Assembly: GCA_027922465.2 (NCBI GenBank)
Contig: BQMF02000493.1
Location: forward strand, 237,562 to 301,561
DNA length: 64,000 nucleotides
Source: Turritopsis dohrnii
Lineage: Eukaryota > Cnidaria > Hydrozoa > Anthoathecata > Oceaniidae
Direction: 5' to 3'
Made by a program: the position numbers and the translations under genes. Shown here piece after piece: positions 11,355 to 22,874 of this stretch. A model generated the notes under the pieces. It did no database searches and was not told the DNA's origin. It was given only the letters and a program-made list of their open reading frames with translations. The number at the start of each line of letters is the position of its first letter. Position 1 is the first letter of the stretch.

Positions 11355-12402
11355 ACTAGCCGCCAAGGCGGCGTCGCTCGCCGCCCATGTTCAGCATGCG
11401 TTGACTTCACGAAAAATAAAATTAAGGAATTGGCAACCGAAAGTGTTACCATGTTGTAGAGCTCGAAAAACTGATTAAAAAAATGTATGGGATCGTTCCG
11501 CTACGATCAACCGTTACAGAGATATCATTCTTCAAAGATTTTGATGACGTCACAGACCCCTCCCAAAAAAGTTAGACCCAAATTTTTTGTCACCCCATCG
11601 CCTGTATCGCGGACCCGAAAAAATGTCAGTTATCCTAGCGACAGATTCGAAATCAAATATCAAATATCAGTTTAAACAATGGTTCCAAAAAACCCCAAAT
11701 TTCATGTGTTATTTATTTGCACTCAAAACGTAGAGAGAAAAAACTTTTTATTAGCTTTTGTTTTAAAAACGTTACGCGCTCTAACATGGGTGCTATCAAA
11801 CAGGGGGAAAATGGTTTCTCTTCTTAAAAAGTTCACACGGAGGAGAGAAAAAAGGCACGTGCTAAATGAATAAATAGAATAAAAAACGTTCGATTAGAAC
11901 GCTTAACAATTAAAAGAACATATTAAATTATTAAAAGAAAAGCAAAAAAAAAACAAAACAAAAACATTTTGTTTTGATATGATACTCTTTTTTTACCTAT
12001 CGGTTTTTAAACATTTTGATTGCTCAAAAACAAAGTTCACCCGTCTCAGACAGTCAGGCAAGAGTTAGTGGCAAACCGAACATATGCTGCCACGTTCTGC
12101 CACTGCTGCTTTTTGTCCAAAATATTTAATCAGTTAGTGACTTTGTATTTAGTTGATGTACTGTTTTCAAAGCCAAGTCAATAATGTGGAATATAAAACT
12201 AACAATAATGATAAAAACAAAACGTTATTCCTATTAGTTCATCAGCCAAAAAAAGTCACGTTCGATTGGCGTTGCAATGTATTTGCTTCGAACTCACGTC
12301 GCACACAAAAAAGAAATAATTTCGCTCACAACTCAATCTACCATTTTGCGTGACTTACAAACAAACAAACAAACAAACAGAGAATCGGCTATTAATATAT
12401 AG
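11355..12402. mobile_element. Helentron/HINE-like element, copy 1
   Basis: Starts ACTAGCCGCCAAGGCGG and ends GGCTATTAATATATAG, with the AGCCG near the start inverted as CGGCT near the end. A (AAAC)n tract precedes the 3' end. The last ~650 bp match 46030-46740 and 46980-47692; its first ~300 bp instead carry a block shared with 6484-6770 and 17740-17900. No coding sequence. The Helentron-associated assignment rests on the subterminal inverted motif, internal microsatellite and lack of TIRs, and is tentative. Confidence 0.55.
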
Positions 12403-13880
12403 ATTCTATTCTACGTTTTTACTCTTCATTGTCTTTGCCATTTAATGATTAATAATGTACATTTTACAATTTCCCTTTTTAATGGACTGTTTTCTAAGTA
12501 ATTATTACTGTTATTATTTTACAAAACTCTAAACTCTTTAACATATGACAAATGTTAACCACTTTTAATTGTCACGCAAAGGATACGGCAATTTCTGTAG
12601 CCAATGTAGTTGGCCATTATGAATTTATTGTCGAGATCGAAGGATAATCAAGGTAAAGTCTTATTAATCTAATTAATTCATATAAATCCTTGGTGACTGT
12701 TGACGATCTCAAATATGCCGTAGCTATTTTGTACACTTCTTCGGTACCGTTATTATTTATTTTTTCTAAACAAAAGTAAACCAGATTTGATTTGCGCCTT
12801 CGCTTCATGCGTTCTGCGATAAATCATTTTTATAGTCTACAAAGTTTTTTATACAAGAGGAATGGGCGCAGGATGGCGAAGAAGTGGCTGAGCAATCCAG
12901 GCGCTATTAAACAAGTTCATTAATTGAAACGATTGGTAGCGTTTAACCATCACTAAGGTTTGCTACATCTAATATTGAATGAAAAGAGAACCATGCATAA
13001 ATCATAAATAATATCATCGATAACTTTATTTGCAAGTTCGTGTTCTATATAATTACCAATATAGTAAGTGAGCGAGTGATTTGTTTATTACGTAGCTTGG
13101 ACATCCATCTGTAATGAATGGCTTTCAAGGTAGAGTGAATGCTAACTTTTAGTTGCCTCTAGGTTGCCTAACCGTCAGAGATAGGTATAGGATTACTTCC
13201 CCATTGTCAGACACTGTTACGCATTTGTTAAGTTTTTCTTTAATAAATATTATTCAGTATCAAAACCAATTCAGTATACAACCAATTAAGAATTAAATTC
13301 AGACAAATTCAAGTACTGACCACTTTAGGGCCTGTTTGAAAATTTGTCATCACTTACATTGAAAAAAAAAAATTATCGGAAAATAAAACTTTCAAAAGGT
13401 GATTTAGTTTGTACTGGGTATAATTTATTAGAAAATCAACAAGCAAGCCAGTGCTGACATTTTTGAAAGCATATTTTTATGATTTTTCTTTAGCTATTCC
13501 GGTTATTAAAATGTCGGACGGAAAATTCAAATGTCTCATAATAACCATTGTTTATCATGGTTTAACGTACGCCAAACATCCTATATGTCAATTTTATTAC
13601 TAAAAGAGTGGTATAGGTCTCTTTAACAGCTTCTCTTCATCAGAATACACCATTTATTCAACAGAGGCTTCACACTTAAGTTATGCATATAATGAAATTT
13701 TAGATTTTCCGAAACAACAACAGTATTTTACCAGAATGTTTATCTTGACATTTAAAGATGGAATATACACAACTATCGAAGTAACCATTAGTACGGTGGC
13801 CCCAATCTGCCACTTACACATTACACATTTAAAGTTTTACAGCAGTTTCATTTTTAAATAAAATGTGCACTTCACACTTC
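12403..13880. other. no gene seen
   Basis: AT-rich with scattered short frames, none resembling a known protein. No clear repeat structure recognised. Confidence 0.5.
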
Positions 13881-14323
13881 GTGCTAACTCAGCAATATGT
13901 ATACTTAACATTGGCTAACTTAGCAATTTGTATACTTAGCATTGGCTAACTTAACAATTTTGTATACTTAGCATTGGCTAATTTAGCAATTTTGTATAGT
14001 TACCAATGGCTAACTTAGCAATTTGTATACTTAGCAACGGCTAACTAAGCAATTTGTATACTTAGCAACGGCTAACTAAGCAATTTGTATACTTAGCAAC
14101 GGCTAACTAAGCAATTTGTATACTTAGCAACGGCTCACTTAACAATTTGTATGCTTAGCAACGGCTAACTTAGCAATTTGTATACTTAGCAACGGCTGAC
14201 TTAGTAATTGGTATACTTAGCAACGGCTAACTTAGCAATTTGTATACTTAGCAACGGCTAACTTAGCAATTTGTATACTTAGCATTGGCTAACTTAGCAA
14301 TTTTGTATAGTTACCAATGGCTA
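13881..14323. repeat. 31-bp minisatellite, about 14 copies
   Basis: Tandem units of the form GGCTAACTTAGCAATTTGTA followed by TACTTAGCAAC. Outer units are more diverged (TTAACATT, GTTACCAAT variants) and central ones nearly identical, as expected if unequal exchange homogenises the middle. Not a CRISPR array: there are no unique spacers. Confidence 0.9.
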
Positions 14324-14515
14324 CGTGACTACTCCCGTAATGCTTTTGGAATAAAGCAATGGTAAAAAGAATACGTCCATATGATGTTTGTTCTGGTATG
14401 CTTTTTCTGTAAGTAGTTTGGTTTTATTTTTTTTTTTATTTCTGTTAAATATTTAAATATTTAATGTTTTTTGTTGATAGCTATTACTATGCTTCCTTAA
14501 ATATTTTGTTGGATA

Positions 14516-14913
14516 CACCTTTTTTTTATAAGCATAACGGATATAAGCATAATTAGGCTGATAATTGCCAAAAATTTAAGCATATTCTAAGCATACGTTA
14601 GACCCTGAAAGAATTGTGTAAGCCGAAACAATGGTCAAAAAATAAATTTTATCTCATTTCATTTTTCTTTTTTGCTGCTATTTACCATATACAAACCCTA
14701 CGTCTTGCTAAAAAACTATAACAATATAGGTTTGAAAATAAAACAGTGAAATGAATAAAAACCAATGGTCAAAAAATGAACTGAAACGCAATATTTATGG
14801 TTATTAGGTGTGGATAGACTAAGCATGTTTATAAGCATGGATTAAGGCTCGATTCTCAAAATCTTTAAGCATAACTGGCTGAGGCTGAGCCAAGATGCTT
14901 ATAAAAAAAGGTG
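14516..14913. mobile_element. MITE with TA target duplication
   Basis: 398 bp. TIR CACCTTTTTTTTATAAGCAT at the left and its inverse at the right, one T shorter, flanked by TA (14514-14515, 14914-14915). The motif ATAAGCAT/TAAGCAT recurs several times just inside both ends, a likely transposase-binding subterminal repeat. No ORF. The Tc1/mariner superfamily is suggested by TA only. Confidence 0.75.
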
Positions 14914-14984
14914 TATTTCGTGAATGTTGTTTTGCTAGCCTTCTGTTGACTGTTTACTTTCTTTTGTAGAGTTAATGAACAGCC

Positions 14985-15710
14985 ATGGTATATCCTGATT
15001 CATTGATAAAGTTACACTTTGAGCAAGGCTATTCATGTAAAGAAATATTATACGCTTTATGTAATTTGCATGTAATTGTAATTGGGCGTGGAACATAGAT
15101 GGGTATGATGAGCTGAAGCCACACGGCTTTTTGATTCACGGAGCTGTGGATGGCTTTAGTCGGAGAATCTTATGGTTGTCTGTTTCCCGTTCTAACAAGG
15201 AGCCGAAATATGTATATTCACTTTATCTGAATGTTTTGTCTCAGATAAAGGGAGTACCAAGAAAAGTGATTGCTGAACGTGGAACGGCAAACGTTTACGT
15301 TGCTGCTGCTCAAAAGTTTTTAAGACGAAATCATACTGATTTGTCTGCTGGCCAAGAGAGTTTTCAATATGGAAAATCTGTTAGCAATCAGCGAATTGAA
15401 GCACTTTGGTCACAGTTCAGGAGAGGTTGTTCCAACTGGTGGATTAACTTTTTTAGGGATCTCATTGAAATATATAAATTCGATAATATGTGCCCCCTGA
15501 ATGTCGAGTGTTTATTGTTTTGTTTTTATGACCTGATCAACACAGATTTACGAAAAATTTCAAGATAATTGGAATCATCGTAGAATTAGACATCAACATT
15601 CCACGAATTCAATCGTCCGGCCATCAGGAAGACCAGACGTTTTAAATTTCATGACAAGTTATTTGAATTCATCAGTTCAAGATTATAAATATAGTATAGA
15701 GCAGATTTAA
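14985..15710 (+). pseudogene. integrase-core-domain protein, decayed
   Basis: Resembles the large family of animal 'integrase core domain' proteins (rve-like fold, transposon-derived). An N-terminal piece starts at ATG 14985 (SLIKLHFEQGYSCKEILYAL), then about a domain's worth is missing. From 15089 the core reads WNIDGYDELKPHGF, GAVDGFSRRILWL (first acidic residue), VIAERGTANV where the family usually has Asp-x-Gly-Thr-Glu-Asn, and SNQRIEALW (third acidic residue). A one-base shift near 15558 is needed to continue into WNHRRIRH...RPDVLNF, ending at TAA 15710. The internal deletion, lost second acidic residue and frameshift make it inactive. Confidence 0.75.
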
Positions 15711-16445
15711 AGTTGAATCGGAAACATCGCACATATGTTCTGAGAAACACGATGAATTAGTTTCTTCATGCGAAATGTTTTTTTTTTTAGCTTACAAATG
15801 TTGCAAAACTGGTTTTAGGTAAGTCCTAAGTACATCAGGTTACTTCCTAAACTAAACAAGAGCCTTATGACACTAACACGATTGCAACACCATAACACCT
15901 AAAGATGTCTTTATGGAAATGCTGCACTCAAAGGTACTGAAGCACAAAAAAACTTTTCAAAACTTGGTGAAACAAAAGTGAAAAGGTGAAACAAAAGAAA
16001 GCTTACAGTCTTACTGTAGTATTTAAATTCATTAGCTTGGGTATGAAATGATTTGAGTTCACTTTCTCAATTATATACAGGAAAATTAACATATAAAAAG
16101 GTTCTAAGGCAATAGATAGAATCAAAATAAATGGATACTTTCGGAAAAAGGCAAAAATATGTATCCTTATTGTGGACCGGTTTCAAAAACATAGATACAA
16201 ATAAACAACGAAAATACTGATTAAATAAAACATCTTTTAAAAATTTGAGCTCGTTTGGATGAATATCGAAGAAGGTACGAGGTTTTGAAAGTTTTCAGGT
16301 TTGGTTAAATGTGACGTCACTGCCTGACTACTCTTTTCGAAAGCTCAACAGAGACATGTGTTCACTCAAGTTGTTAACTCTTCTTTCGTTGCTTCATGTT
16401 GTTTCGGACGTATTTCTGATATCTTTGGTTTAGTTGTTATCGACA
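15711..16445. other. no gene seen
   Basis: AT-rich, no recognisable coding sequence or repeat structure. It may contain the promoter of the THAP exon that follows. Confidence 0.4.
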
Positions 16446-16556
16446 ATGGGTTATTGCCAAGCTTTTGGATGCAACAATAAGCAACACAGAACCAAACAAA
16501 AAGGGGAAAAGATTTCGTATTTTAAGTTTCCCGATCCAGAAAAAGCCAAACATAAA
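16446..16556 (+). CDS. THAP zinc-finger N-terminal exon
   Basis: 37 codons from an ATG in good context to a possible donor AAA|GTAATG. The peptide starts MGYCQAFGCNN and reaches YFKFPDPEKAKHK, matching the start of the THAP domain: first Cys pair of the C2CH zinc site, the conserved Gly-Cys-x-Asn, and the F-x-FP-x-P block. The second half of the domain (Trp, Cys-His) would be in a later exon, which I could not place: 62 bp downstream a foldback element begins. THAP proteins are sequence-specific DNA-binding factors, many derived from P-element transposases. This could be a host gene split by the insertion or a transposon fragment. Confidence 0.6.
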
Positions 16557-16842
16557 GTAATGAAATGAAAAATGAAAATAAACAGGTAGTGTAAACACAC
16601 GTATAATGGTCCTTCTGTATGGAATGCCATAGCTGCCATAAGTGCTCTTCTGATATTCTGCGCAGTAGAAATTTCGTTTTGTGCAGTAGATATTTCGTTT
16701 TGTGCAGTAGTGATTTCATTTGGCGCTGTAATAAAAACATATTGCGATGTAGTTATTCAGTATTGCAAGGTGGATCTATTTGAAAGCGCAGTAATTTCCT
16801 TGACTTGCGCAGTAGACAACTCATATTGTGCACTACTTAAAT

Positions 16843-17197
16843 TGTTACGTGGTGGTAGATAAATCGTTACGTGGTAGATAAATCGTTAGGTGGTAGATAA
16901 ATCGTTAGGTGGTAGTTAAATCGTTACGTAGTAGATAAATGGTTACGTAGTAGATAAATGGTTACGTGGTAGATAAATCGTTAGGTGGTAGATAAATCGT
17001 TAGGTGATAGTTAAATCGTTACGTAGTAGATAAATGGTTACGTAGTAAATAAATCGTTACGTGGTAGATAAATCGTTAGGTGGTAGATAAATTGTTACGT
17101 GGTAGATAAATTGTTACGTGGTAGATAAACTGTTGCGTGGTAGATAAATTGTTACGTAGTAGATAAATCGTTATGTGGTAGATAAATCATTACGTGG
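16843..17197. repeat. 19-bp satellite array, left foldback arm
   Basis: About 18 units of GTAGATAAATCGTTACGTG with recurrent variants (TTAGGTG, ATGG). The inverse array is at 18589-18890. Confidence 0.9.
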
Positions 17198-17289
17198 AGG
17201 GTCCCTTCATCGTAGAATAAAATAGGAGCAAAAAGCCCTTCACCGTCTTTGTTTTTACATAAATGAAAGACTAGCAGTGAAAGCAGATA

Positions 17290-17560
17290 CAGTATCAAAA
17301 CACCCGTGGACTCCTACTCCTCCTCCTACTACTACTCCGGCCGGAATGGCAATTAGTCTACGATTTGGAGACTGTGAGACTTCACAATGAATTCAATATA
17401 AATTCTAATGAAAGAACGCAGCCTTTTGAATTTTCAAAAGTTTTACATCTCAAACTTCTAAAGCTTTTTCTTCGATGTTTTATCACAATTCATGAAGGAA
17501 TAGATATTAACCAAATAGGTCTACATAAAACTGGGACTTTTAGTTATTTATGGTACTGAA
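17290..17560. repeat. dispersed CCTCCTACTACT repeat
   Basis: Contains a CTCCTCCTCCTACTACTACT tract, then GGCCGGAATGGCAATTAG and a ~200-bp AT-rich body. The same blocks occur in the opposite orientation at 42170-42470. It is nested in the centre of the foldback element. Confidence 0.65.
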
Positions 17561-17739
17561 TGTACCTTGGTTACTTGAAAATAGATGTTTTTCTTGTTAG
17601 TAAAGTTAGTTCAGACTTTCTTATTAACTTATTATACTTATACGTTTATTAGCTATCCCGACGTCCAGAGGACGTGTCTTTGTCCGCATTCGTTTTGCTT
17701 GATAAGAACGGAAGTTAACGTTTACTGCAATAATGCATA

Positions 17740-18060
17740 CTGCATACGGAGTCTTACGTTTCGTGGGGAAAACGCTACGATCAATCATTACAGAGATATT
17801 GTCGATCAAAGATTTTGATGTCATATCATTTAGACCCAAAACTTTCGTCACCCCAACCCATGTATCGCAGACCCCAAAAAACGACAGTTATCGCTATTGG
17901 TTCCCGAGATAAAAACGTCACGTTCGATTACACCACGTGCTTTTATACTAATCGTTAAAAAAGTCTCTCGCTCTACGTGGTTTTTTACGCGCAACACTAA
18001 GAAGGACTTGACCGTATAATTTGATTAAATACATCACTCTCTAAATGGTTCTTTTGTATC
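17740..18060. repeat. dispersed repeat shared with 6484-6770 and 11420-11640
   Basis: Blocks AACGCTACGATCAATCATTA, GATCAAAGATTTTGATG and GTCACCCCAACCCATG recur with variation in the two other places, here in the same orientation as 11420-11640. Non-coding. Confidence 0.6.
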
Positions 18061-18588
18061 ACTCTCGATGATCACTCAGAATTTGTTTATTATTTTTTTT
18101 CAGAATTTTTTTTTTTTTTTTGCAGAAAATACACAGATAAATATATGACCCTTCAGAGCCATCGTAGAAATTCCACAAAAGTTAGTTTCACCAAAAATTC
18201 AAAACGAATTCTTTAAATTTTGTTTCCTTATCTTTATTGTTACTTTATTTGTTTTCTTGTGATTGGTGTCGTAGATTAGCAACACCCATCATAGCAGCAG
18301 GTTGATTGGTTGATGTTATAGTTTTCCACATGTTTCTTTTGTTCTCTATTTAAAGGTGGATGCAATTGTTTCATACGTCAGAATTTGTCTTTATTCCATT
18401 TTGAATAAACCTTTGTATAAATTACGTCATTACAAACATTGCTTAAGCACGTATACTTTTAAGAGAAAAATTATTTGCTGCACAAACCTTTGCGATTCGC
18501 TTCTCATAAACTATAATTACGCCGCATTGTATTCTGGGATGTGAATATCACACTGGAGAGTGTTGAGAAAACATAAGTGGAGGAGGGA

Positions 18589-18890
18589 CGTAACGATTTA
18601 TCTACCACATAACGATTTATCTACCACATAACGATTTATCTACTACGTAACAATTTATCTACCACGTAACAATTTATCTACCACCTAACGATTTATCTAC
18701 CACGTAACGATTTATCTACTACGTAACCATTTATCTACCACGTAACAATTTATCTACCACGTAATGATTTATCTACTACGTAACCATTTATCTACTACGT
18801 AACGATTTATCTACCACGTAATGATTTATCTACTACGTAACGATTTAACTACCACACCTAACGATTTATCTACCACCACGTAACGATTTA
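18589..18890. repeat. 19-bp satellite array, right foldback arm
   Basis: Inverse-complement units AACGATTTATCTACCACGT, about 16 copies, pairing with 16843-17197. Confidence 0.9.
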
Positions 18891-19095
18891 AGTAGTGCAC
18901 AATATGACTTGTCTACTGCGCAAGTCAAGGAAATTACTGCGCTTTCAAATAGATCCACCTTGCAATACTGAAAAACTACATCGCAATATGTTTTTATTAC
19001 AGCGCCAAATGAAATCACTACTGCGCATAACGAAATTTCTACTGCGCAGAACATCAGAAGATCAATTATGGCAGCTATGGCATTCCATACTTCTG

Positions 19096-20239
19096 AATAT
19101 TTCTTTTCAATGACGAAGTTCATTTAATCTTTGCTGTTTCTCCATCTCGCAGCTTTTAAATAAAGTAGTCGCGTTAAAATAGGAGGGGAAGTCAAAACAA
19201 GACCATCGTCGGAGATCAGTGGGAAACTGAAAAGTTATTAGCCATACATTCAGCGCAACCGAACCAGAAACAGTCACAATATTAGAGAAAAGAGAAAAAT
19301 ATAAGTTGTTTTTCAAATAAAAACTGATTTTAAACTTTGTCTCTAACGTAAAATATCATGATATTTTACAGTGGTGTCACTGTAAATATTTTTGATAAAA
19401 GTCAATTCAGAGTGGACATTTTTAAAAAACGATGTAATGAAATAAGTAAGCCATTATGATATGCATGATTCTTCATGGTCCATGTTCAGAATAAAGGAAC
19501 ACTGAGAGTATTTCTTCTTATTAATCTTTATTAATATTTTTTCTGGCAAGATAATATCTTAACAGGAAAAATATTTTTCAGTTGTATAAATTGGACTAGA
19601 AAACAAACCTGTTTAATGAATTTATATATGGTATATATTACCTTGAAAGAATACTCCTGTAATAGTATAAATGATTGTCAAATTTTTATGTTTGTTTATG
19701 ACTAGGATTGTTTTTCAGATTGTTTTTCTATTTCGTCTAAATCCTTTTTCAGTTAATCCGTTAAAAATCAGTGCATTTTTGAATGAAAGATTTAGCTAGC
19801 TAAAAAAAATATGTGCAAAAACCGGTTTACAAAATTTAAGATTTCAAGCTGTGCTTCTAAATCCACATCATTTTTATCCACAGTCCACAAAAGCTAATAT
19901 GAAATATGTCTAAGCAATAATAATAAACGAAAAAGTATTCTGCCTCTCACATCTAGTACAACAATAACGGGAAACGGGAAAAAGCAACGTCAGCAAATTA
20001 TAAGCTCGATACGCACGCGTGACTTTCCCGTTTATGGGGACACCCAGAAAAAACGAAGGGTATTTTAATAACGACTCTCACTAACGTTCCAATCGTTAAT
20101 AACACCTAACCGTCATAAAAAACAGAAACAGTCTCGTCTCAATTATTAAGAATTTATAATTATAGTTTGCTATGAAAATGATTTATTCAGTGATAACTTA
20201 TTACTCGTTTTATTGTGGTCGCAATCAAACATGGATATA
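19096..20239. other. no gene; part matches the palindrome arm
   Basis: 19780-20040 contains diverged blocks (AAGATTTCAAGCTGTGCTTC, AATATGAAATATGTCT, ACGGGAAACGGGAAAAAGC) that also occur in order at 35780-35990 and, inverted, in 28530-28740. It is an older copy of a dispersed repeat. The rest shows nothing. Confidence 0.55.
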
Positions 20240-21164
20240 CCTTAGCGACCCTTATTTGGCCGGCCCTAATTGGCCAAAATTTTCGACGCTGGCCAAATAA
20301 GGGCCGGCCAATTTGGGGCCGGCCAATTAAGGGCCGCAGCAAAATGACCCTACGAGTGAAAATTGGACACTTTTTAAAATGAAGCAGAAACTTCGAATTT
20401 TCATCGGCGATGTCAACTTTGACAGACTGGCATGTTAAGTGAGCGTTAGAGTAAACATAATCAACATATATTTTAAGGTATCACGTACTCGTATTCAGGA
20501 AATGCTAAACTTTCGTCAAAGGTATTCGGTAAAAAACTCATTAAAAAGTCTTACGTTTTCAACCTGAAAATGTTTGAGAAATGTTTTCCTTACTTCATTT
20601 TTCATGAAAACTTATTAAATTTTCCGAACACTTTTTTTACCAAACAGCTCTGACGAACTACTTCCGTTAGCGTAATAAGGATATATAGGATATATAAAAG
20701 CATCAGATAACAACGACTACACTTCTGTTTTTTTTAAGAAACATAATAGAACATATAAGGTTGGATAGACGAAACAACAAAGTGCATATGGAGGATGTCT
20801 TAGAATTCGATGTTTAAATTCTCTCATGTGTTGTCTACTTAACCTAACCCTAAAAACTAAACAAAAAACTTCTATGTCGACCGTTTACTCTTGGTCTTTT
20901 CATTTTGATAAATATAAAAGTAACCCTGGTTGAATATTTTCTTTCAAAATTCATAAAACATCTGGAACTAGAAGTACGTAATTTACAATCAAAATACAAT
21001 CGTTTTTTATATGCAACTAAATTCTTCGGTCGAAGTTGGTGCTTGGGTAGTAAATATTTCCGCAAACATGTCAAAAATGCTCATAAAACTCTGAAATATA
21101 AAAATAAATCCACTTAGCCCAAATTAAAAAGAATCTAACCGGATACACAGATTTAGTTACGAAG

Positions 21165-22590
21165 TAACTATGTCTATTTCGTTGAAAGGGTTCTCTGCTA
21201 TCGCAATCAATGATCTTGCTTGATTATATGCTTCCACTATACCGGCTTTATGAAATCCATTAATAATCGTATTCTTCGAGTTTTGCATTAAGCAATAACC
21301 CAGTTTGCGTGAAGTGGTTTCACTGTGCTTAGCTTAACATCAACCATACACATCGTGTGGTAATACTCCATTTTACAGCTGCGCTGTTACTTGATTTGCG
21401 TACCACTCCTGATATTTGTTTCCCAGAAAACTTTTGGCTCCTTTATTTACTGAAATATCTAGAGGTTGAAACAAATCAGTATGTGTGTTTGGAACGAAAA
21501 CATTAATGCAGTTGTTGTCTTTCAAAAATTTGATAACGGTTGGGGTGGTCTGTCCTTTAAACACATTAAAAATCAACAGGCTCTTTGCATTAGTTGGTAG
21601 CCCTAATTCTTTTTTCTTATTTTTAAGGTAAGGTAAGACGATGTTCTTCAAATGAGACATGACCAAGTCCTCGTTGGACCAATGGTTAACCGAGTGTGTA
21701 ATGTCAAATCCTGTAGGAAATGACACAACAGGGTGACATCTGTTGGTGGTTCCAGCATATATCAACTGTATCGGCAAGAAGGATCCGTCAAGGGTTACTG
21801 TAAATATTCCTGTAATCTGACGTTTGTCATCTAAATTTGAAATCGGCACTGTTTTAGAGTTTTTTCACAAAAGGTTACCTTAGATGCTGATGTATATCCA
21901 AGAGGGGTTTGATCAAAATTAATTATCAGGCTCTTATCAATTTGGTGCTCAAAAACTATTTCTGCAATTTTACGCTTCCAAGTAAAACACAATTCTTCAT
22001 ACAACGATGGATTCATAGCTCGTTTAGCAGTTGTTCCTCTCCTGCGCACATAGTTCATAGATTTTAGAAGATTTCCTGCCCATTTTATTGATAATGCGAT
22101 TGACTTACCATACTTCGCCATTTTTTCTGGACATTTGCTTTCTAGTACCCCATTTCCAACAGCAATACAATTTGCGTGAAATTGCACATCCACCTAATCT
22201 CAAATTTTTAAGAATTAATTTAACTTCACATGTCAACATTTCATTAAGCATAGGTGGTCTTTCTGGTCGAAAAAAAGGTACGTTTAAACTATTGTTATTT
22301 TGTTGATACGTAGCCTTCCAATTACGGACAGTTTCTCTCTTGAATTCACAATCGGGATAAATCTTTTTTGCATAAACTAACGCAGCCTTTACACCATGCT
22401 GAAAAGCGTAAAATCCTACATCCTTTTTTACTTTTTCTGAATGTTTTCGATAGGTTTTAGGAATGTCTAAGTTTTCACATAATTTATTTAACTCTCTAGC
22501 GGCGTTTATTTGGGTACTCGAACTTTCACCGGATTGATTCAATGCCTTTCCATGCAAATTTTCTCCCTTACCAGTTCCAAAATATTTTCG
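21165..22590 (-). pseudogene. pogo-type (DDE_1) transposase, inactivated
   Basis: Reading from 22590 downward: an N-terminal helix-turn-helix-like part (ETVRNWKATYQQ), a CENP-B/pogo-like middle (LKSMNYVRRRGTTAKR), then the DDE core with LIINFDQTPLGY (first Asp), LLIFNVFKGQTT (second Asp changed to Asn) and LFQPLDISVNKGAKSF (third Asp). Frameshifts are needed near 22170 and 21850. After the stop at 21373 a degenerate tail is still readable (TIINGFHKAGIVEAY, ENPFNEID) to about 21165. The frameshifts plus the Asp-to-Asn change show it is dead. The family cuts and pastes at TA. Confidence 0.85.
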
Positions 22591-22874
22591 AATGTTTTAT
22601 TCATTAGTTTAAATTTTTGCTTGTGTGCGATCGAATGCATGTTTTGCGTTTCCATTAAAGGCTCTGTCGTTAGGCCTAATTACTATTGTTTCGTTCTTAA
22701 AAAGACCGTTTATGAGTCACCACCCTAACGACGCTTGATCCCAAAATTGATGTGTGATACGTGCCTTATTCTAGACATTGCTATGTGTTGTATTCCAGAC
22801 ATCACTAAACAAGTGCATTTTTATCCAAATTTCTTTTTTATTAAACTGGTGTAGACTACGTACACGACACAAGA

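Larger units (their letters stand above)
16618..19089. mobile_element. long-arm foldback element with 6-bp target repeat
   Basis: Inverted arms of about 500-590 bp face each other: 16618-17205 and 18588-19089. Each has a unique outer part starting TATGGAATGCCATAGCTGCC and an inner array of a 19-bp satellite. The direct repeat CTTCTG directly abuts both ends (16612-16617 and 19090-19095). The arms are diverged, not identical. The centre (17206-18587) holds fragments of other repeats and no transposase. Long TIRs with satellite arrays and a 6-bp duplication resemble foldback or Polinton-type ends, but no protein gene is present to decide. Confidence 0.75.

Noticed and set aside
11487..11873. 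Short open frames in the first Helentron-like element as genes
   Set aside because: They lie in blocks shared with non-coding repeats and are not kept open in the other copies.
13881..14323. CRISPR-like array of short repeats
   Set aside because: Units are contiguous with no unique spacers, and the genome is eukaryotic; it is a minisatellite.
16451..19123. Several 60-85-codon frames mirrored around the foldback element
   Set aside because: They are shadows of the inverted arms and the 19-bp satellite, not conserved proteins.
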